Shown here in pieces: positions 57,743 to 64,000 of a DNA stretch of 64,000 bases. A model generated the notes under the pieces. It worked only from the letters and a program-made list of their open reading frames with translations, was not told the DNA's origin and did no database searches. Positions within the stretch are counted from its first letter, which is position 1; each line of letters begins with the position of its first letter. The stretch lies in contig CAIIXF020000004.1 in NCBI GenBank assembly GCA_903813345.2, positions 21,858,477 to 21,922,476 of the forward strand, given 5' to 3'. Position numbers and translations under genes: made by a program. The stretch is from Owenia fusiformis (taxonomy: Eukaryota; Annelida; Polychaeta; Sabellida; Oweniidae).

Positions 57743-58256
57743 CACTGGGGAATATCCTGACTATGGTAAAGTCAGATACCTTTGTCACAAATGGCGGACA
57801 TAACCGTCGCTTCAATTAGATTTTCATGAACTGTATGTTTAATGGAGCACCTAGACTAAATTCCTTTGGAATAACAATCAATCAAAGTGTCTTAATACTC
57901 ATTGTACAGTTAATTATATTCTACCATCGAAATAAAGTCTTTAATTTAACCGATCAAAATGAGATACGGGACAACGGACACTTACCATATGCCGTTGTCT
58001 TTCTAAATTACTCAAAATCAGATTCCGTTGTCATAGACGATATCGAAGACGCTATATTGTGGCGATTCCCGACCCAATTTGATAGAAAATGGGATTTCAT
58101 ATGATACCTTATCACAAGAGCTTAATGCATGCACAGAATTAGCGAAGATAAAATCCCATGAAATGAAGACCAAGTGATTAAACAGTTGAAGCGACGGTTA
58201 TGTCCGCCATTTGTGACAACGGTATCTGACTTTACCGTAGTCAGGCTGTTCCAGTG
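57743..58256. mobile_element. DNA element with about 85-bp terminal inverted repeats
   Basis: Ends CACTGGGGAATATCCTGACT and CAGGCTGTTCCAGTG, flanked by TGATAAT on each side (7-bp duplication). The arms share GGTAAAGTCAGATACC and GGCGGACATAACCGTCGCTT. A 92-codon plus-strand frame inside shows no known domain. The relative at 35508-35651 is shorter. Confidence 0.7.
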
Positions 58257-58559
58257 TGATAATGGAACCAATAATAAGTATCACAGTCTACGAAATACCT
58301 TATATTAAGGAAGAAAAAACTAAAATCAGAGGGTTTAACTTTGTGGGCTCACCCTGTAGATTAAAACAAGAATGGAATGGAAGATATGCTTGAGAATGAC
58401 AGTAGTTTTGAATTCTAATGAATTAAAGCATTTAAATCGCAATGTTTAGACATAATATTGGTAGATACATTAAATGTCTTTAGTAAAATAGATCCATATT
58501 CTTATTAATAAAATTAAGAGATTTTATATGAAACATGAAACAAAACAAATAATCTAAAT

Positions 58560-59480
58560 GTTTGAATTTCAGTTTTGTCAGTGACAGGTCCATTTAAGAT
58601 TATTCTTTGAATACAAAGAATAAATCTGGATTCTTTCCATTCTATATTCTATTTGAATTACAGCTTCAAGTTGACAGGTCCATATAAGAGTATACCTGTA
58701 TACAAAGAATAAATCTGGATTCTTTCCATTCTATATTCTATTTGAATTACAGTTTCAAGTTGACAGGTCCATATAAGAGTATACCTGTATACAAAGAATA
58801 AATCTGGATTCTTTCCATTCTATATTCTATTTGAATTACAGTTTCAAGTTGACAGGTCCATATAAGAGTATACCTGTATACAAAGAATAAATCTGGATTC
58901 TTTCCATTCTATATTCTATTTGAATTACGGTTTCAAGTTGACAGGTCCATATAAGAGTATACCTGTATACAAAGAATAAATCTGGATTCTTTCCATTCTA
59001 TATTCTATTTGAATTACAGTTTCAAGTTGACAGGTCCATATAAGAGTATACCTGTATACAAAGAATAAATCTGGATTCTTTCCATTTTATATTCTATTTG
59101 AATTACAGTTTCAAGTTAACAGGTCCATATAAGATTATACCTGTATACAAAGAATAAATCTGGATTCTTTCCATTCTATATTCTATTTGAATTACAGTTT
59201 AAAGTTAACAGGTCCATATAAGAGTATACCTGTATACAAAGAATAAATCTGGATTCTTTCCATTCTATATTCTATTTGAATTACAGTTTAAAGTTAACAG
59301 GTCCATATAGGATTATACCTGTATACAAAGTACGAATCTGGATTCTATCTATTCTATACTCCATTTGAATTTCAGTTTCAAGTTGACAGGTCTATATAAG
59401 ATTATACCTGTATACAAAGTACGAATCTTGATTCTATCTATTCTATATTCCATTTGAATTTCAGTTTCAAGGTGACAGGT
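58560..59480 (+). repeat. 89-bp minisatellite carrying a splice acceptor
   Basis: About ten units of 89 bp. Each contains TATTCTATTTGAATTACAG, TTTCAAGTTGACAGGTCCAT and ACAAAGAATAAATCTGGATT. The last unit runs into the exon at 59465, so every unit holds a copy of its polypyrimidine/AG acceptor and its first 17 bases. Confidence 0.9.
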
Positions 59481-59543
59481 CCCTCTAAAGTTAGAGTGAA
59501 TACCATAACCAAGAATATTGCATGCAAGAACAATATGCAAACT
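59465..59543 (+). CDS. Internal exon of plus-strand gene
   Basis: A 79-bp exon between CATTTGAATTTCAG and GTGAGT. After one base it encodes 26 residues including VTGPSKVRVNTITKNIACKN. It takes two bases from 57663-57712 and ends in phase 0, matching 62427. The other frames contain stops. The 5' part is duplicated in the upstream 89-bp minisatellite. Confidence 0.6.
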
Positions 59544-59633
59544 GTGAGTATATTGCATTACCATATTCTTTATTTGTTACCATAGCATCAATGTGCAACA
59601 GTGTTATTAGCTTGCATGGGAAGCATTTCACTT

Positions 59634-61765
59634 AATCAAAAGTACAAAAAAATGGCAGTCATATATTTTTGACAAAGTCACATGATTTTGTATTCTGTTT
59701 TCCTTATATGTGAATGCATTTCCTGACTAAAGAGACATGTCAAAGAAAACTTCACTTTTAAAGGCATTTTTTATAACTATGAATTGGAGCTGGTGCATGG
59801 GTCCCTAAAGCTAACATTAAGACCGTGAAATGAGGCTAAATTTTGAAAGTTTGAAGGAGTAGCCTTGCAACAGTCAAACATTTGCAAGAATCCAAAATTT
59901 CCACAAATCATCTTACCTTACCAAGGAACATCGAGGGAGCATGAAAATGTGCTCTTCTTGCATTGTTAGAGTATGATAAAGCTCAAACCAAAGTTTCTGA
60001 TAAATATTTCATGTCCACCCTTTTTCTTGCCGGAACTACTTCTAGACTTCCTGTTATCCTCATATAAGTTTTTATCCCATCGAACGAAGTTCGGAGGGAT
60101 ATAGGGAACGCCTCCGTCCGTCCGTCCGTCCGTACGTCCGTCCGTCCGTACGTCCGTCCGTACGTCCGTCCGTCCGTACGTACGTACGTCCGTCTGTCCG
60201 TCCGTCCGGGCAATAACTCAAATACCGTTCGCCCGATTTTATTCATATTTTGTACACATATACCCTATGGGGGTAGAAGTTCTGCTCGAAAGCCAATTTT
60301 CAAAATGGCCGCTCATTTAAAAATGGCGGCAGTAATTTAGGTGCAATATGTAAAACTGTAATAGCAATATGTTTTAAATGTAAAAAAATTATATAGGACA
60401 TTAATAAAGCTGGAAATGTAGATATTAAAAAAGCACATGGCAGCCATCTTGAAAAATGGCGGCCTTTACTCGTTGTTTTACGATTTTTCCTGTAACTCGA
60501 AAAGTGGTAGAGCGATTTTCTTCATATTTGGTATGTGAATACGTATAAGCATGGCACACTGTCCAATGACACTTTTGGTAGAGGGCGGTCATTTTTCAAA
60601 ATGGCCGCCATTTTAACGTATTTTACTATAACTCGAAAAGTAGTGGAGCGATTTTTTTCATATTCGGTATGTGAATACTGTAAGCATGGCACACTGTCTA
60701 ATGACACTTTTGTTTGAAGGTGGCCATTTTGAAAAATGGCGGACATTTTGAAAAATGGCTGCCATTTTGATAAATGGCTGCCATTTTAACTTATTTTACT
60801 ATAACTCGAAAAGTAGTGGAGCGATTTTGTTCATATTTGGTACGTGAATACGTATAAGCATGGCACACTGTCTTATGACACTTTTGGTAGAAGGCGGCCA
60901 TTTTTCAAAATGGCCGCTATTTTAACGTATTTTACTATAACTGGAAAAGTAGTGGAGCGATTTTGTTCATATTTGGTATGTGAATACTATAAGCATGGCA
61001 CACTGTCTAATGAGACTTTTGGTAGAAGGTGGCCATTTTGAAAAATGGCCGCCATTTTAACGTATTTTACTATAACTCGAAAAGTAGTAGAGCGATTTTG
61101 TTCATATTTGGTATGTGAATATTATAAGCATGGCACACTGTCTTATGACACTTTTGGTAGAAGGTGCCCGTTTTGAAAAATGTTCGATGGGATTCGCTAC
61201 GCTTTGGCGTTGCCGTTGTTCTGGTTGTGACTTCACCAAGTGGCATGGATTATCACTAGTATACTTTATATATAACAGTATAATAATCATGATAGATACA
61301 TAATTGATGTTTTTTAAATGTAAACAATGGATACATGAGTGAAGATTATTTTGGACTAGAAAATAGTCCCAGCAAACAAAATGGTGGATATGAAATATTT
61401 AGAATTTACTTTGGTTTGAGCTTTATTATACTCTAACAATGCATGAAGTACACATTTTAATGCTCCTTCAGTGTTCCTTGGTAAGGTAAGATGATTTGTG
61501 GAAATTTTCGAGTCTTACAAATGTGTCTCCATTGCAATCCTACTCCTTGAAATTTTAAAAAGTTATCCTCACTCCACGGTCTCCATGCTAGCTTTAGGGA
61601 CCCATGCACCTCCAATTCATCGTCAAAAAAAATGCGTTTAAATGTGAAGCTTTCTTTGACATGTCTCTTTAGTCAGGAAATGCATTCACATATAAGGAAA
61701 ACAGAAAACAAAATCTTGTGACTTAGTCAAAAAAATATGCCTGCCATTTTTTTGTACTTTTGATT
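59634..61765. mobile_element. Long inverted-repeat element, arms about 380 bp
   Basis: The left arm (59634-about 60015) and right arm (about 61385-61765) are reverse complements with moderate divergence. The ends are AATCAAAAGTAC and GTACTTTTGATT, flanked by ACTT on both sides. The GTCCG-type element (60074-61220) lies between the arms. Confidence 0.7.
60074..61220. mobile_element. GTCCG-type repeat element, second copy
   Basis: Edges ATCCCATCGAACGAAGTTCG and TTCGATGGGATTCGCTACGC. A GTCCGTCC/GTACGTCC microsatellite is at 60115-60208, followed by GGGCAATAACTCAAATACC. Then come about five units of 130-170 bp with ACTATAACTCGAAAAGTAGT, GCATGGCACACTGTC and AAAATGGCCGCCATTTT. Confidence 0.7.
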
Positions 61766-61931
61766 AACTTAAGCGTTACCTCAAAGTGGTTTGTAACCTT
61801 TTTAAAAAAATTTGTGGAGCCACTAAGTAAAATAGCAGATTTCTCTGCACAATGATGTCCAATCAAGATCATTGATGAGTATCTGTGTTCCTGGGATGTT
61901 TTGGCATTCAAGAATGACATTGCTACCCAAA

Positions 61932-62144
61932 GCAGGCCCGTAGCCAGGGGGGGTTCGAAGGGTTCGGGTGAACCCCCCCCCCCCCTGGCCAAAAATTCTT
62001 TCAAAATCATGCAGTTTTTGACCATTTTGAGCACTTCTCAAGTGATTTTAGCCTAATTTGCGCCAGAATTGTCAAATGTGAACCCCCCTGGAAATTTTTG
62101 AAAATTGAACCCCCCCCCTTGGCAAATCCTGGCTATGGGCCTGC
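61932..62144. mobile_element. GTAGCC foldback element, complete copy (213 bp)
   Basis: Ends GCAGGCCCGTAGCCAGG and CCTGGCTATGGGCCTGC. The interior has runs of C after GGTGAA and GTGAA words that also occur in the other copies. AAA on both sides may be a target duplication. Confidence 0.75.
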
Positions 62145-62426
62145 AAAGTTTGCACACTATGTTGAAGTAAAGTTTATAAGCCACCTTAATGGATTCATTT
62201 TAAAATTTACATACAGCTACCAGTTCTATTACTGGAATTACACTATGTGTTTTAAGAAAGTGCGTTTGAGTTTAGCCTGGTTCTAGATTCAGGTGTAATC
62301 ACAATTTGGATTTTAGAAAAAAGTTTTTACAGAAAAATTCATCAAACTATACTTAACACTCTCTAGAGTCCTCAAGTCATGAACCCTTCAATTAAAATTA
62401 AGCTTAAAAACTTTTTCTCTCTGTAG

Positions 62427-62479
62427 ATTGCTCATATGTCAGTCGGATGTCCACCATTCAAGAACATAAGAGTTCAAAA
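62427..62479 (+). CDS. Internal exon of plus-strand gene with SVGCPP motif
   Basis: A 53-bp exon between a strong acceptor (TTTTTCTCTCTGTAG) and GTGAGA, phase 0 to 2, encoding IAHMSVGCPPFKNIRVQ. It joins 59465-59543 in phase. A Val-Gly-Cys-Pro-Pro followed by basic/hydrophobic residues, after a beta-rich segment with a single Cys, reminds me of the C-terminal extracellular part of CatSper accessory subunits (beta, gamma, delta, epsilon). Those are single-pass proteins of the sperm calcium channel. This is recall of a motif, not an alignment. The gene continues beyond the window or past the Gypsy element. Confidence 0.5.
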
Positions 62480-62558
62480 GTGAGACTTTTAGGTAGTTAC
62501 TAACAGGAGATGGGGGTTGCCAGATTGATTGTCCTGGATTCTTATATCTTAGATTCAT

Positions 62559-62681
62559 TATGTCACCACCACAAGTGGTGACTTATTGTTATGGTCTCCA
62601 ATTTTTTTTACATCGGTCGGGGTTCTGCATTCGGTGTCTGTAACAAATGGCAGGTGGTGACACTTTGCATGTTTATGCCTT
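62559..62681. mobile_element. GTCACC-type element, short copy
   Basis: Starts ATGTCACCACCACAAGTGGT and ends AGGTGGTGACACTTTGCATG. It lacks the AGGTCA array of the other copies. Confidence 0.6.
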
Positions 62682-62954
62682 GTTACAGCTTGTGTTGGTT
62701 TGAATGGATTCAAATAAAAAGTAGTAATATGCCATGACTATATAGTCAGGAATTGGAAAGTTTTTAGATTATATAAATCAAAACCCTTTGGCTTTATTAC
62801 TCTGCAATCCATTATTTTGACAGATCCCGTGACAATTCTACTAATAGAGATTTTACATTTTGGCATGCCAACCTAAGGTCCTTACCATGACATGGGTGCA
62901 CTAAGGTCCTATCACTTTTGGAAGAGTTTATTTTCATTCAAAAGGTAGTATAGG

Positions 62955-63119
62955 TGTCAACTTTACATAACAATATTTGAGTTCTAAACTAATTATTTAT
63001 TCATGACGTAATCCAATGTATGAATTACACTGTACGAAATGATTACACAGTACATCAACTTATTCCCGGGAACACTCTCACCTGTATGGAACATTTACAT
63101 ATATATCAATAATATGACA
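62955..63119 (-). mobile_element. Probable 3' LTR of a Gypsy element (165 bp)
   Basis: On the minus strand the block begins TGTCATATTATTG directly after a purine tract AATAAGGGGAGA and ends AAGTTGACA. This gives 5-bp inverted ends TGTCA/TGACA. It contains a TATATATG stretch and AATAAA. The matching 5' LTR would lie outside the window. Confidence 0.55.
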
Positions 63120-63298
63120 TCTCCCCTTATTAAGTATGTGAGAAAACTCAAGAGTCTATCAAGCATGAATAATACAAAAGCACATTTATATAAACAGTTG
63201 AACAGTCTTTTGAACAGTCTTTTATATCAATGCATCACACTGCATAATATGCTGTAGTGTCAAGTCACTCTGAAGTATAATAAACATATCGATGATTA

Positions 63299-63404
63299 AA
63301 ATGCAACACACTGCATTATGTCAAATCATATTTCAAATGCAACACACTGCATTATATCAAATCATATTTCAAATGCAACACACTGCATTATATCAAATCA
63401 TAAC
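63299..63404. repeat. 36-bp tandem repeat, three units
   Basis: Units start AAATGCAACACACTGCATTA. They lie in the 3' untranslated part of the Gypsy element, between the pol stop and the polypurine tract. Confidence 0.8.
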
Positions 63405-63442
63405 TCATAATCTGAAGCATGTTTATCATAACATAATGTCAA

Positions 63443-64000
63443 TCAATTAGCATATCTGGCTGGTTTGTTAACCTCTAGTCCTGACCTTGACCTAGTCTGA
63501 ATGACTCTCTGAGTAGGTACTGTATTATGTCTGGGTGACATACTGGTACTGGGAACAGTATACTGTGCACTATCTTTAGTGTCACGATACACACTTGTAT
63601 TGTTTTGACTATCCATAGACACATCTACAGGTTTGTGAACTACTGGACTTGATATACCAATCTGTTCTGATGGACCCTGATTTGTGTCACTGTTATGTAA
63701 AATTGGTTTTGACTTACAAAATTTGTAAATCAGATTATCATCATTATGTGGACTTGGACTTCTGGATCTGTGGTATAAGACTGGTTTGGGACTAAATGTA
63801 CTGGCACTTCTGACCATAGGACCATTTACACTGGGACTTTTATTACTGGGACTTGGAATTGCCATTATGTGACGCCTGTTACGTCTGTAAGTTCCCTTAG
63901 GAGTCTCAACAATATATGACCTAGGTGAACTATGTTTACATTTGACAACACCTCTTGTTTTCCATCCCTTTTCCTGGTCAGTTTTCAATAAAACTTGTGA
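63443..64000 (-). CDS. Ty3/Gypsy retrotransposon Pol, C-terminal end (partial)
   Basis: The frame is open to the right edge of the window and ends at 63443. Near its start it reads WKTRGVVKCKHSSPRSYIVE followed by TPKGTYRRNRRHI. This is the hallmark C-terminal end of Gypsy-type integrases, where an SH3-like fold ends in a basic YRRNRRH stretch. About 130 residues of low-complexity Ser/Pro tail follow. The protease, reverse transcriptase, RNase H and integrase core would be beyond the window. No frame lesion is seen in the visible part, and the putative LTR lies 323 bp downstream. It is on the strand opposite to the candidate host gene. Confidence 0.85.
   Translation of the reverse strand, partial: SQVLLKTDQEKGWKTRGVVKCKHSSPRSYIVETPKGTYRRNRRHIMAIPSPSNKSPSVNGPMVRSASTFSPKPVLYHRSRSPSPHNDDNLIYKFCKSKPILHNSDTNQGPSEQIGISSPVVHKPVDVSMDSQNNTSVYRDTKDSAQYTVPSTSMSPRHNTVPTQRVIQTRSRSGLEVNKPARYAN

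Noticed and set aside
57826-58104. 92-codon plus-strand frame
   Set aside because: Lies inside the inverted-repeat element 57743-58256; no known domain or homologous frame in its relative.
62821-62870. Possible further exon after 62479 (phase fits)
   Set aside because: No good donor, and the peptide shows no resemblance to the preceding exons.

Overview
The window looks like animal nuclear DNA: AT-rich, with spliced genes, a DEG/ENaC-type sodium channel, mucin-like secreted proteins, mariner-like elements, a Ty3/Gypsy retrotransposon and abundant foldback elements. It fits a marine invertebrate; I cannot name the species. No tRNA, rRNA, CRISPR or bacterial operon was seen.

Left half (1-33,760): a tandem triplication of a secreted mucin-like gene, all on the minus strand. 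Each copy has a signal peptide, Thr/Ser/Pro repeat arrays and a conserved C-terminal region of about 360 residues. That region holds four gapless 45-residue Cys-x3-Cys modules in an A-B-A-B order, separated by dibasic sites. Copy 1 (949-5487) is intact. Copy 2 (10209-15182) is interrupted by one in-frame stop. Copy 3 (21791-28345) is intact and carries a much longer 30-bp repeat array. Copies 1 and 2 share 33-bp arrays and a foldback element that copy 3 lacks, so they are the younger pair. Transposons unique to one copy sit in the spacers.

Middle (33-53 kb): a DEG/ENaC channel gene on the minus strand (main exon 39614-41713, probable upstream exon 48754-49008) and a frameshifted paralogue (49507-52479) whose N-terminal 37-residue repeat has expanded to about ten units. 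Between them lie several mobile elements, including a three-level nest at 46092-48631 and an intronic array rich in AGGTCA-type motifs.

Right part (35.7-62.5 kb): small plus-strand exons of a second gene. Four consecutive ones (56286, 57663, 59465, 62427) have matching phases. The gene is tentatively a CatSper-type sperm-channel accessory subunit; its introns would contain the antisense channel genes. Three of its splice sites sit at the edges of minisatellites whose units contain copies of that same splice site. The window ends in the 3' end of a Gypsy element with a short LTR.
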